Source of the DNA: Trichomonas tenax
Lineage: Eukaryota; Parabasalia; Trichomonadida; Trichomonadidae
DNA length: 27,657 bases
Reading direction: 5' to 3'
Assembly (NCBI GenBank): GCA_023091735.1
Contig: JALKBU010000694.1
Span: forward strand, 1 to 27,657
Within the stretch, counting starts at the first letter, position 1; each line of letters opens with the position of its first letter. Below the pieces are notes generated by a model. That model ran no database searches. It was given only the letters and a program-made list of their open reading frames with translations, and was not told the origin of the DNA. A program made the translations under genes and the position numbers. Below are positions 11,291-18,113 of the stretch, piece after piece.

Positions 11291-11549
11291 TAGAAAAAAT
11301 TTTGACCGTTATTCTTTTTCCCTCAATTCTTGTCACGTTTTTAAAAAATCAACTTTTGGCATATTATTTTTGACAATCTAACACTTTATTGTCATGCCGG
11401 GAAGAATTATAGAAAAAACAGAATGTTTACATTAATGCAGGACACCAAAATGATCGCACAGGTTATAACCTCCAGTAAAATGTATTATAGGATTTACTGT
11501 TTGAAAAGGATTGATTGCTCACACACACCTCAAGCATTGGAGTGTAGGA
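11291..11549. other. AT-rich 5' flank of the dynein gene
   Basis: This is the upstream region of the minus-strand dynein gene. The only possible core promoter sign is a minus-strand TCAAAATT with its A at 11303, about 13 nt before the ATG. It is a weak match to the trichomonad initiator TCAYW. No gene with an ATG start is visible. Confidence 0.4.
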
Positions 11550-11604
11550 TATAATAAAGAGTCACAAAAAGTGACGCATTTGTGTGGCAGTTATAAATAT
11601 GTTT

Positions 11605-11615
11605 TGACATGTAAA
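11605..11615 (+). promoter_or_regulatory. TGACATGTAAA motif, left arm of foldback element
   Basis: Exact copy of the recurrent 11-mer. Its partner in the right arm is on the opposite strand at 11777-11787. A degenerate copy TACCATGTAAA lies at 11802-11812. The minus-strand copy points toward the dynein start, about 490 bp away. Function is inferred only from recurrence in gene spacers. Confidence 0.45.
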
Positions 11616-11645
11616 GTCTGCCGTTTTAACAAAGGGTGTTCTATT

Positions 11646-11750
11646 AAGCTTGATAGACTCTCTAACAAGCTTAGTAGACGCTTTAGCAAGCTTAATAGAT
11701 TCTCTAATAAGATTTTCAGATGTTATAATAAGTTTAATTGAACTTTATAA
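11646..11750 (+). repeat. 21-bp tandem repeat, about five degrading units
   Basis: Units begin at 11646, 11667, 11688, 11709 and 11730. The first three start AAGCTT and share a TAGA-centred core and a CTCTAA-like end; units four and five are more diverged. The period is a multiple of three. One forward frame therefore reads as seven-residue units such as KLDRLSN, KLSRRFS, KLNRFSN and KIFRCYN. That frame has no ATG, so translation is not supported. The array forms the core of the foldback element. Confidence 0.7.
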
Positions 11751-11841
11751 ATACAGATTCTAATTAGCTAACCAATTTTACATGTCAAAATGAAATAGAT
11801 TTACCATGTAAATACGTCACTTTTCGTGACTCTTTATTATA

Positions 11842-13453
11842 CCCAACATGTATACCGATATACCTAAATGAAGCAGATATACCCATGAACTAAAAAAAAC
11901 AAATTTTGTTACATAAGTCGAAATAAAACTTAAATCATTGAAAGCAAGCGATGAGGTGTAAATATGCACATGTTTCTGCATATGAAAACATGCTTAACAC
12001 CGTGCAAAATAAGAAGATTGAAATTTTTTTAAAATTTAGAATTTAGCTTAAAAACTTTCTTACTTGTTATAAAAGAGCTATTGGCAATGTGGTGTTCACA
12101 TGTACGAAAATATTATTCTTAATTTTGTAAAAAGAAGTAAATTTAAGATTTATCTCTGAAAAATATACTTGATTTAGCCAAATACTAATATAATATTAAG
12201 CAGCATCTACACATTCTATTTTATGTTATATTTGTTAAATTTTAGCAATTCTGATAATTGTGATAAAATTATAAATTTGATTGATGTATTATTATCGCAT
12301 AGTATAGGCTTGGTATAAATATAAGAATTGTAACTATTGTGGGCAATGAAATCAGATCTATGGAAATTATTCTTGTGCAAAATAATTATTACAATGTGTA
12401 TAGATAATTTACAAATGACATGTGAAAGGCATGTCATAATTACATCCAATTTGTATATCTAAATAACTATATCATGACTTATACACTGAAAAACAATAAC
12501 AAGTAAAAATCCGGAGAATGAATGTGTAAATGAAAGGATATAGTTGCAGTGCAATTGTGGATATGAATAGCCAGACTGAATTCTAGATTAAGAAAATTTG
12601 TCGAAGGAAATAAAGAATAAATATGCAATTAATAGGTAATTACAATATAGTAGCAGTGATGAGATATCGACTAGATACTAAAAATGCATAAAAGCAGATA
12701 ATTATTTCTGATATAAAAATCGCATTTGATTGTATTGATGAAATTTAAAAGAATGATTGACTGAGGTTTCTGAATGTAATTGGTGAATGGAGGGAGATGT
12801 TAATTTGGAAGAAATAGATGACAATGAAAGATTGTCTGCTTCATTAACAATAATGAAAAGTGACATTTTATCAGAGCGAAGAAGGTAATGTAAGAAGATA
12901 TTGTCATGACTTGGCATTGATGATATGGACGTAGACTTTGTAAGAATTCGCGTTATTGGATTGCATAGAATGAAAACATTAAATTATTTCAATTTCGTAA
13001 ATTTAGGAAATTTTGATTCGGCAACAATTGAAATCGCGACAAGATATACAACACTCTGCTTCAATGTCAATCATTACGAAATAAAAATGAGCGGAAATTA
13101 GAAAAATGATCAAAATTATTTCATTATATTTTACTTGTCCTATGCTGAATAATGATAGGAAGTTGAAATTATGTACCAATAGCTATCGTTATTACATCTC
13201 AGAGATAACTTCGATTAACAAAGTTTTTGCTCTTCTCTGTGATCTCTGGTGATACTTGCAACCACATCAAATGTCTTATTCAAAGGACACTTATAGATCT
13301 CATTTCTACAAATCATTCATTTTTTATCTAAAAGTGACCATTAATCCGAATGGATATAAATTTGGCACATAATGGATATAAAAATAATATCTACGTTTTT
13401 AAAATGTTAAAAATATTTATTCTTCTCATAATACATTGTGATGTTACTAATTA
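11842..13453. other. AT-rich intergenic DNA without a supported gene
   Basis: About 1.6 kb of AT-rich sequence. The only notable item is the short palindrome at 12416-12436. One ATG-initiated frame of 71 codons (12702-12917, minus) lacks codon bias or any recognisable motif and is not called. No tRNA-like structure was found. Confidence 0.5.
12416..12436. repeat. Perfect 7-bp inverted repeat of the motif core (TGACATG...CATGTCA)
   Basis: TGACATG at 12416-12422 and CATGTCA at 12430-12436 are separated by 7 bp. The arms are the first seven bases of the recurrent TGACATGTAAA motif placed head-to-head, as would suit a dimeric binding site. Chance in AT-rich DNA is not excluded. Confidence 0.4.
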
Positions 13454-13789
13454 TTAGTCATCACTTGATATATACAAACCAATGTACTCATATTTTAACA
13501 TCTTATCTATCCTCACTTTATACCCCCCACTTTTGCTGATCTCCCAAAAGTCTGAACTCAGTCTGTTTCTTTTGTAGACGATATAATTAACTATACTATC
13601 TATTAATTCATGATTAATTGTCATCATCAGTATGTACTTCTTCATGAATTCCGCTGATGTCCACACACACATATGGCGGCATGCCAGCGAGCAAGCACGC
13701 CTCCGCCGCTGATCTAATTTAGGATTCATGACCCCAAATAAGGCCGAGAGCCTCATTTTCCACCTTTTAAGGTTAAAGTTGCAATCCAT
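13454..13789 (-). CDS. Small hypothetical ORF (111 aa) containing the dispersed RRRACS repeat; probably not a normal gene
   Basis: It has an ATG at 13789 and opens MDCNFNLKRW. About residues 18-43 come from the GC-rich dispersed repeat (RRRRACSLACRHMCV). The rest is AT-rich with a distinct composition and no recognisable domain. Codon use is unlike the other genes here. It overlaps, in another frame, a short frame with a P-loop-like motif at 13753-13878. The best reading is relic coding DNA interrupted by a repeat; a real lineage-specific gene remains possible. Confidence 0.2.
   Translation of the reverse strand: MDCNFNLKRWKMRLSALFGVMNPKLDQRRRRACSLACRHMCVWTSAEFMKKYILMMTINHELIDSIVNYIVYKRNRLSSDFWEISKSGGYKVRIDKMLKYEYIGLYISSDD
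13662..13740 (-). repeat. Dispersed GC-rich repeat, copy A
   Basis: About 75-80 bp that is clearly homologous to 27203-27270. Both copies, on the minus strand, run from TTGGG-N-TCAT and ATCCTA, through a GGCG-GCTTGCTC core, to a TGTGTGTGTG tail. In one frame both encode an RRRACS-x-A-x2-H-x-CV peptide. The plus strand can form a GC-rich hairpin (GGCGG with CCGCC) around a conserved GAGCAAGC core. It stands out sharply from its AT-rich surroundings. Confidence 0.6.
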
Positions 13790-13878
13790 ACGGAGGTTGT
13801 TTTACCGAGGGGGCCGAGTCCGAAAAACATGTAGCGCTTCTTGTTCTGTACGTTTATTTTAAGATGTCCTTTCTTCAT
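13753..13878 (-). pseudogene. Short ORF (41 aa) with a P-loop-like motif; possible NTPase fragment
   Basis: It has an ATG at 13878 and stops at 13753. After a basic stretch it reads MFFGLGPLGKTTSVW, which fits GxxxxGK[ST], with KTT and a hydrophobic strand before the glycines as in P-loop NTPases (for instance SRP-type GTPases). It stops 16 codons after the GK. The neighbouring frame continues directly into the 111-residue ORF, so a frameshifted gene fragment is possible. A match this short can be accidental. Confidence 0.2.
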
Positions 13879-13935
13879 CTGTTTTATATTTTAACTATCT
13901 TCCGCTCATTTTTTAGAAATAAAAAATAAATAAAT

Positions 13936-14439
13936 TTAGAAAATGATGGATTCTTTCTTACTAAGCGGATAATTGAAATTAATTTCGTGAATATCTGAGG
14001 CGTTCACACTCGATCGATCGATAATTGATATTTTCGACGTAGTATTTCCCCAGATAAAGAAAACCAATGTATCGGACTCGGCGCTGAAGTTTGGATTACT
14101 CAAATCAACCAACAACCACTTGTTAGATGATATTTTGAGCTGAAAATTCCAGTCGTCGATATGATTTGAATCATTTGATTCGTTTTTATTCCAGAACTTA
14201 GACACTTTAGCACTTAATACCCGTTCGCCTTTTGTAACAAGTTCAAGATAAAATATAATACCTGCACCATCCCACGATTGTCCTCGCTGCATAAAAACGA
14301 GTTCGGATTTTTGGACTCGATCCCAACCCTCCATTGCTTCTGTTCTCGATGGGTCACCTTCTATTCTTAAGTAATGTTTCCTGTAATATATATCATTGAT
14401 TATTGCGACACTAATCAAGTATATAAAGAGTATTGGCAT
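13936..14439 (-). CDS. Hypothetical protein (167 aa) with N-terminal signal or anchor
   Basis: Not recognised. It has an ATG at 14439. Residues 1-16 (MPILFIYLISVAIIND) form a signal peptide or signal anchor, so the rest probably lies in the secretory lumen or outside the cell. The body is hydrophilic with many aromatic residues and alternating beta-type segments (SWDGAGIIFYLELV, WNFQLKISSNKWLLVDL, SDTLVFFIWGN), suggesting a small beta-sandwich. There are no cysteines in the body. It lies 81 bp downstream of the 119-residue gene on the same strand. Composition is AT-rich and codon bias is weak, as in other lowly expressed genes here. Confidence 0.6.
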   Translation of the reverse strand: MPILFIYLISVAIINDIYYRKHYLRIEGDPSRTEAMEGWDRVQKSELVFMQRGQSWDGAGIIFYLELVTKGERVLSAKVSKFWNKNESNDSNHIDDWNFQLKISSNKWLLVDLSNPNFSAESDTLVFFIWGNTTSKISIIDRSSVNASDIHEINFNYPLSKKESIIF

Positions 14440-14520
14440 CGAAAAAGTTTATTTAAAACATTAAAATATAAGTGTCGCAGGTATGATTAGAATAGCCTAA
14501 AAATAAAACTGGCTAAATTT

Positions 14521-14880
14521 TTAAGTTCCCCATTTTAGCTGATAAGTATAATCATTAAATTTCATTAAACCTTCAAACCATCCATATGTTGATGCTTGAT
14601 TTAAAGCACTAATTACATCTTTAATTGTTGCAATTGCTTTGAATTTTAAGGTCAAATAAATATGTTTAACATTTTCACTGTCGAAAGCTCTATTATCAAA
14701 TTCTCCATTTATGCACCATGAACCTGATGGATGAACAATTGTATTTAATTCTTCATCTGTTATCGGCCTAAGGTCATCATTATCCGAGATAGCAATATTT
14801 TCAGTATCTCCAAAATGAAATGATAAATTATTTAAAATATCAAAGGGATTTGTTTTTGGTGATGATAGAATAATTCCCAT
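14521..14880 (-). CDS. Hypothetical protein (119 aa), possible N-myristoylation site
   Basis: Not recognised. The ATG is at 14880. It begins MGIILSSPK, with Gly2 and Ser6 fitting the N-myristoylation pattern, so membrane attachment is conceivable. The middle is acidic (DNDDLRPITDEEL), followed by a mixed alpha/beta stretch ending in a tryptophan/tyrosine-rich tail (YGWFEGLMKFNDYTYQLKW). The sequence is AT-rich. The 167-residue secreted-type gene follows on the same strand. Nothing indicates an operon-like link, which trichomonads do not use. Confidence 0.55.
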   Translation of the reverse strand: MGIILSSPKTNPFDILNNLSFHFGDTENIAISDNDDLRPITDEELNTIVHPSGSWCINGEFDNRAFDSENVKHIYLTLKFKAIATIKDVISALNQASTYGWFEGLMKFNDYTYQLKWGT

Positions 14881-14990
14881 TTATACTGTGATAAAAAATT
14901 TAAAACTTCTCAGGTTCGAGTCCAGAAACTAATCTAATTTATTTTATCTTATTTATTATTTAATTTTTAATCATCTATGAATTCAAAAAA

Positions 14991-15038
14991 TAGAATGGGG
15001 CTGCTGGCGACAGAATTGGCGCCAGTAGAACCATTCTA
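14991..15038. repeat. Hairpin: 19-bp inverted repeat, 10-bp loop
   Basis: Arms 14991-15009 and 15020-15038 match at 16 of 19 positions. The outer 8 bp are TAGAATGG/CCATTCTA and the inner 6 bp CTGGCG/CGCCAG. It is GC-richer than its surroundings and directly precedes a second hairpin. Confidence 0.65.
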
Positions 15039-15050
15039 TATATCATCTCT

Positions 15051-15111
15051 CAGAGTGGGAGTTTTTGGGGTTTGGACAAAATTTTGGACTACCCAAAAAA
15101 AGCACACTCTG
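15051..15111. repeat. Second hairpin, adjacent to the first
   Basis: Arms 15051-15070 and 15092-15111 pair through CAGAGTG/CACTCTG at the outside and a T-run/A-run (TTTTTGGG/CCCAAAAA) inside. The loop contains a doubled TTTGGAC/TTTTGGAC. The two hairpins 13 bp apart look like one foldback unit or an RNA-structural element. No gene is visible around them. Confidence 0.55.
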
Positions 15112-15680
15112 TATACTACTAAAAATGATATTAAATAAAAAAACGGATGCTTTCTAGACTCAACCCGGACCTAATATCGGAAAATAAGTTTACCTAACGG
15201 TTACACTATTCTGACATGTAAACTCTCCAAAATATTTTAGGTATTTTATCTTTTCCCCAAATGTATAACTTTTTTTGTAGCAGGAAGTTTTCCTAGATCT
15301 CCCTGCTATAGCATCCACATATCATGCCTTGTCTAACATTAAAATTTTATAGCATTTGAATCAGCGAAGTGAAGTGTCAAAACCTTTATGTAAACTGCAT
15401 ATTCCTTATCGTAGAATTATTTACAGATTATGACTCTGTATATCGCATAAAGCCTATATTTTAAATAATGGTCATATTTATGGAAGATTTAAATATGAAA
15501 GATAATGATCTCCTCATTTCTTTAATCCAACACCTATACAGACCATGAAGCGTAAAGGTATTTTCTCGGCTGCTACTGTAGTGCCTGTGGCCGACCAAAA
15601 TAGTTGACTTGTATACTAAAAATCTTTGACATGTAAAGATTTCAAAATAAAAATCTCGTCATGTAATAAGGTCCAAATTA
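15112..15680. other. AT-rich non-coding DNA with TGACATGTAAA sites
   Basis: No supported gene. Exact copies of TGACATGTAAA lie at 15212-15222 and 15627-15637 (plus strand), with a partial copy GTCATGTAA at 15658-15666. Nothing else of note was found. Confidence 0.45.
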
Positions 15681-15768
15681 GGGTCTAACACAATAAAACA
15701 GGTATTTCAGTTTTGTAAATATGCATTATAAAGGGGTCTAACGAAAGAAAATAGGTGTTACGGTTTTG
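15681..15768 (+). repeat. Imperfect 35-bp direct repeat, period 53
   Basis: 15681-15715 and 15734-15768 align at about 28 of 35 positions. Both start GGGTCTAAC and end TTTTG. The second copy runs straight into the GC-rich coding-like island. This could be the remains of a terminal or target duplication or of an older tandem array. Confidence 0.5.
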
Positions 15769-15825
15769 ACAGCCATTCGGGTCCAACGGCTATGGGTGGC
15801 GTGGCGCTCCACTGAGTCTCCCCAC

Positions 15826-15942
15826 ATGGACTCCGAACACATGGCCCTGAAGCAGAACCAACAGTTATCATGGCTGAAGACTGTGATTGGCCAAAAACTA
15901 TTCCAATTTTATTATAGCGTTTTGAAGAATTCGGAAATTTGA
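15826..15942 (+). pseudogene. GC-rich coding-like island, short ORF (38 aa from ATG)
   Basis: A GC-rich segment of about 130 bp (15771-15900) stands in AT-rich DNA. The frame is open from a stop near 15740 to the TGA at 15940-15942 and reads coherently through SPHMDSEHMALKQNQQLSW and on to the end. The first ATG is at 15826. I recognise no family. It may be a fragment of a larger gene or of a dispersed repeat. It is too short to call a gene with confidence. Confidence 0.25.
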
Positions 15943-16317
15943 AAATGAGTTAAGTTCTCCCATTTTATTTCTCTATTTGCTTCATGCTTGAAATACTTTG
16001 TTTATGAAATTTGAACTGTTGAACATTCATTTAAACAGTACTCTATACTTGTCTATCTCTCTCCACCTGAATTCATTTTCATTCTTCGAAAGAAATTTTA
16101 AGATGTAAGACAATTCGTTTTAGAAAATTTTGAAATTCTGCAAAATGATAGCTTTAATACTTCAGCTTTAATTTGATGAATGTTTTTATTAATATTTTAT
16201 GTCTTGAGATATGAATATTTTGAAATTTTAAAATGAGAAATATATATATAAAGAGTTTTATATAAGGAAAAGTATAATGAAAGTTTTAGTCATGAAATGA
16301 ATAAAATTGTAATATGA
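15943..16317. other. AT-rich spacer downstream of the SH3b gene
   Basis: Very AT-rich, with poly-T and poly-A runs and a short TATATATATA stretch near 16240. No gene or RNA was recognised. Confidence 0.5.
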
Positions 16318-17007
16318 TTAGTAATTGAAGAAAATCTTGCTGATGCAATCTTCATAAGAAGTTCCGCCTTGGACATTTGGATCGAATATGACACCAGAAT
16401 TGCCATTTCCAATAACATAGTGAGACTTGCCATCCTTCTTGCACTCAAGAATCTCTTTCTGTGTTGGTAAAGCCTTATCAGAAACTCCTGTGATTGTTGC
16501 AGACTTCGCTTTGCCGGCAATAATAGCAAATTTGTTCCAATCGTGGACCTCGCACTCTTCTGTGATAGCACCTGATGATTTGGCGATGCGGAAGAGTGCT
16601 AAAAGTCCTGGGATGTCGTTCACACCTCCGCAGTAGCATGCTGACATGAAGGCACTTCCTGATTGACGTATATTCGCTCCCAAGCGAGCATCATACATCT
16701 TGACGGTGCCGGGGATAGGACTTGCGGGTAATCCTTGAGCAGTTCCACATGTATTAATCGATACATAATCTTGATACAAATAGGCTTCCTTTCCATCGTA
16801 ATCTATCTTCCACCATACACCAGATTGTCCTGTGACAGTAACTTGTGCACCATTGTGTAACGTTCCCAATGAATTATAATTAGTACCAGGGCCAGACCTA
16901 ACATTCAAGGTATCAGCGGTGACAGTTCCTGTCTGCATTGTCGTCGCGCGATTTGATCTCCTTCTATAGTGCCTAGAAGCAGATAAAGCAAACAAAATTC
17001 CCAGCAT
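16318..17007 (-). CDS. Secreted SH3b protein with C39-like domain lacking the predicted catalytic Cys
   Basis: 229 residues. A short hydrophobic leader (MLGILFALSAS) is followed by basic residues. A bacterial SH3 domain at about 26-85 has the typical TLNVRSGPGTNY and GVWWKIDY motifs. From about 112 it carries a C39-like cysteine-peptidase-type fold: AFMSACYCGGVND, then HYVIGNG (His196) and DP (Asp209). The position equal to Cys119 of the divergent paralogue is Ser118 (codon AGT at 16654-16656, one base from TGT), so this copy may be inactive as a peptidase or may act as a binding protein. Related SH3b-peptidase proteins cleave peptidoglycan peptides in bacteria and trichomonads. Codons are less biased than in the sister gene. 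An initiator TCACTT lies about 13 nt before the ATG. The C39-like call rests on motif spacing only. Confidence 0.8.
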   Translation of the reverse strand: MLGILFALSASRHYRRRSNRATTMQTGTVTADTLNVRSGPGTNYNSLGTLHNGAQVTVTGQSGVWWKIDYDGKEAYLYQDYVSINTCGTAQGLPASPIPGTVKMYDARLGANIRQSGSAFMSACYCGGVNDIPGLLALFRIAKSSGAITEECEVHDWNKFAIIAGKAKSATITGVSDKALPTQKEILECKKDGKSHYVIGNGNSGVIFDPNVQGGTSYEDCISKIFFNY

Positions 17008-17417
17008 TTTGTTGTAAAAGTGACAAAGCCTTATTTATAACATCAATCAAAAACACATCATAGACATTGAATACTATTGTGGATACTCCTATTCGATACT
17101 GTGGATTCGATTTTCGCATCCGAATGAATTATTCCATTGTATTAAATCAGGTTTGAATAAATCACTATCTAAAAATGATATTTTTGCTTGATAATTTATA
17201 TTTCAAATAAATGATTTGAATATAAATGTTCATCATGGAGAAAATGACATGTAAATGATATTATGACATGTAAGATTTTAACTTTAAGATTGAATATAAC
17301 CGCCCATACGATCAATTTTTGAGACTGCATTGAATTGAAAATTATCACAAAAATATGCATTGGTATGCATGATCATAATTACTTTTGATTTTAACACTTT
17401 TTAACATCAGAAAAATT
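17008..17417. promoter_or_regulatory. Head-to-head promoter region of the SH3b pair with two TGACATGTAAA units
   Basis: Two motif units stand 19 bp apart on the plus strand: TGACATGTAAA at 17245-17255 and TGACATGTAAG at 17264-17274. On the minus strand TCACTT (17018-17023) fits the trichomonad initiator TCAYW, with A+1 at 17021, 14 nt from the SH3b start. For the plus gene only a weak TCAGAA lies before the preferred ATG. Both genes probably share this region. Confidence 0.5.
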
Positions 17418-18113
17418 ATGTTTTCCATCTTTTTTGCTCTCTCTGTGAGCGCTATCATCAAGAGGAGGGTTTACACGACAAATGGACATACAGGAACAGT
17501 CACTACCAGTGTCCTCAACGTTCGCTCTGGTCCATCTACGAATTATAAAATTATTGGACAGTTGACAAAAGGCACTAGTGTTGCATTAGGCGCAAAGCGT
17601 GGCGTCTGGTGGACCATTTCCTACAAGGGCCAGACAGGTTATGTTCATTCCGACTATATCTCCGTCAGCGGAGGTGGTGGTGGCGGTGGAAGCACAGGAA
17701 TGCCACCAAACCCAGCTGGAAACATCAGGCAGACAAACTCCCGCTTCAACTCTAACATCCGCAAGTGGGGCTGCGCTTTCATGTCAGCTTGCTACTGCGG
17801 TGGTGTCAACGACGTTGCCGGCTGCAACAACCTCTACAACGTCGCCATCCGCACAGGCTCAATGAGTGCTTCCTGCTACATCCTTGATTGGAACAAGCTC
17901 GCTATCAACGTCGGCAAGGCCAAGCGCGGCGCCTTCGCTAGCAGAGGAGACAAGCCAAGATCCAACCAGAAGGAAATCCTTCAGTGCCGTAACTCTAAGA
18001 CAAGCATGCACTTCGTCGTCGGAAACGGTGCCGGCGCTGTCAGATACGATCCATGCGCCCCTGGATTCGTTTCATACGGCGACTGCGTTAGCAAGAGATT
18101 CTTCACGTATTAA
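17418..18113 (+). CDS. Secreted SH3b protein with intact C39-like cysteine peptidase-type domain
   Basis: 231 residues from the ATG at 17418. This start is preferred over the ATG at 17385 because MFSIFFALSVSA aligns with the leader of the sister gene. The order is signal peptide, SH3b domain (about 25-83: VLNVRSGPSTNY, GVWWTISY), a seven-glycine linker, then a C39-like domain with WGCAFMSACYC (Cys119), HFVVGNG (His198) and DP (Asp211) as the likely catalytic set. It probably acts outside the cell or in lysosomes on peptide or peptidoglycan substrates; bacterial origin by ancient transfer is likely for SH3b proteins of protists. Codon use in the second half is strongly biased and GC-rich (AAC, GGC, GTC, AAG), suggesting high expression, whereas the first 80 codons are AT-rich. 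The stop is followed by AA (TAAA), as common at trichomonad gene ends. Confidence 0.82.
   Translation: MFSIFFALSVSAIIKRRVYTTNGHTGTVTTSVLNVRSGPSTNYKIIGQLTKGTSVALGAKRGVWWTISYKGQTGYVHSDYISVSGGGGGGGSTGMPPNPAGNIRQTNSRFNSNIRKWGCAFMSACYCGGVNDVAGCNNLYNVAIRTGSMSASCYILDWNKLAINVGKAKRGAFASRGDKPRSNQKEILQCRNSKTSMHFVVGNGAGAVRYDPCAPGFVSYGDCVSKRFFTY

Larger units (their letters stand above)
11550..11841. mobile_element. MITE-like foldback element with long terminal inverted repeats
   Basis: The left end (from 11550) and the right end (to 11841) are inverted copies. The outer 27 bp, read inward as TATAATAAAGAGTCAC then AAAAGTGACG, differ at one position between arms. Weaker matching continues to about 66 bp inward. 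Each arm contains the palindrome GTCAC-N5-GTGAC and the 11-mer TGACATGTAAA, 53 bp in from the left end (11605-11615) and 52 bp in from the right end (11777-11787, minus strand). A TA dinucleotide flanks each side if the repeats start at TAATAAAG, which would fit a Tc1/mariner-type TA duplication but could equally be part of the repeat. No transposase is encoded. The middle holds a 21-bp tandem repeat. Confidence 0.7.

Noticed and set aside
11511..11741. Open frame of 76 codons with heptad repeats
   Set aside because: It opens with TTG and has no ATG. It is explained by the foldback element and its 21-bp tandem repeat.
12216..12449. Open frame of 77 codons, minus strand
   Set aside because: It starts with TTG, is low in complexity and has no codon bias. 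It is a chance frame in AT-rich DNA.
12702..12917. ATG-started frame of 71 codons, minus strand
   Set aside because: It has no domain or codon bias, lies in AT-rich intergenic DNA, and has no initiator at a useful distance.
14913..14923. GGTTCGAGTCC, resembling a tRNA T-loop / B box
   Set aside because: No A box, acceptor stem or D/anticodon arms lie upstream at the right distance. The upstream DNA is AT-rich and the T-stem pairs imperfectly. No tRNA can be drawn.
17385..17417. Earlier ATG of the plus-strand SH3b gene
   Set aside because: It adds 11 residues before the leader. The leader from 17418 aligns with the start of the sister gene.
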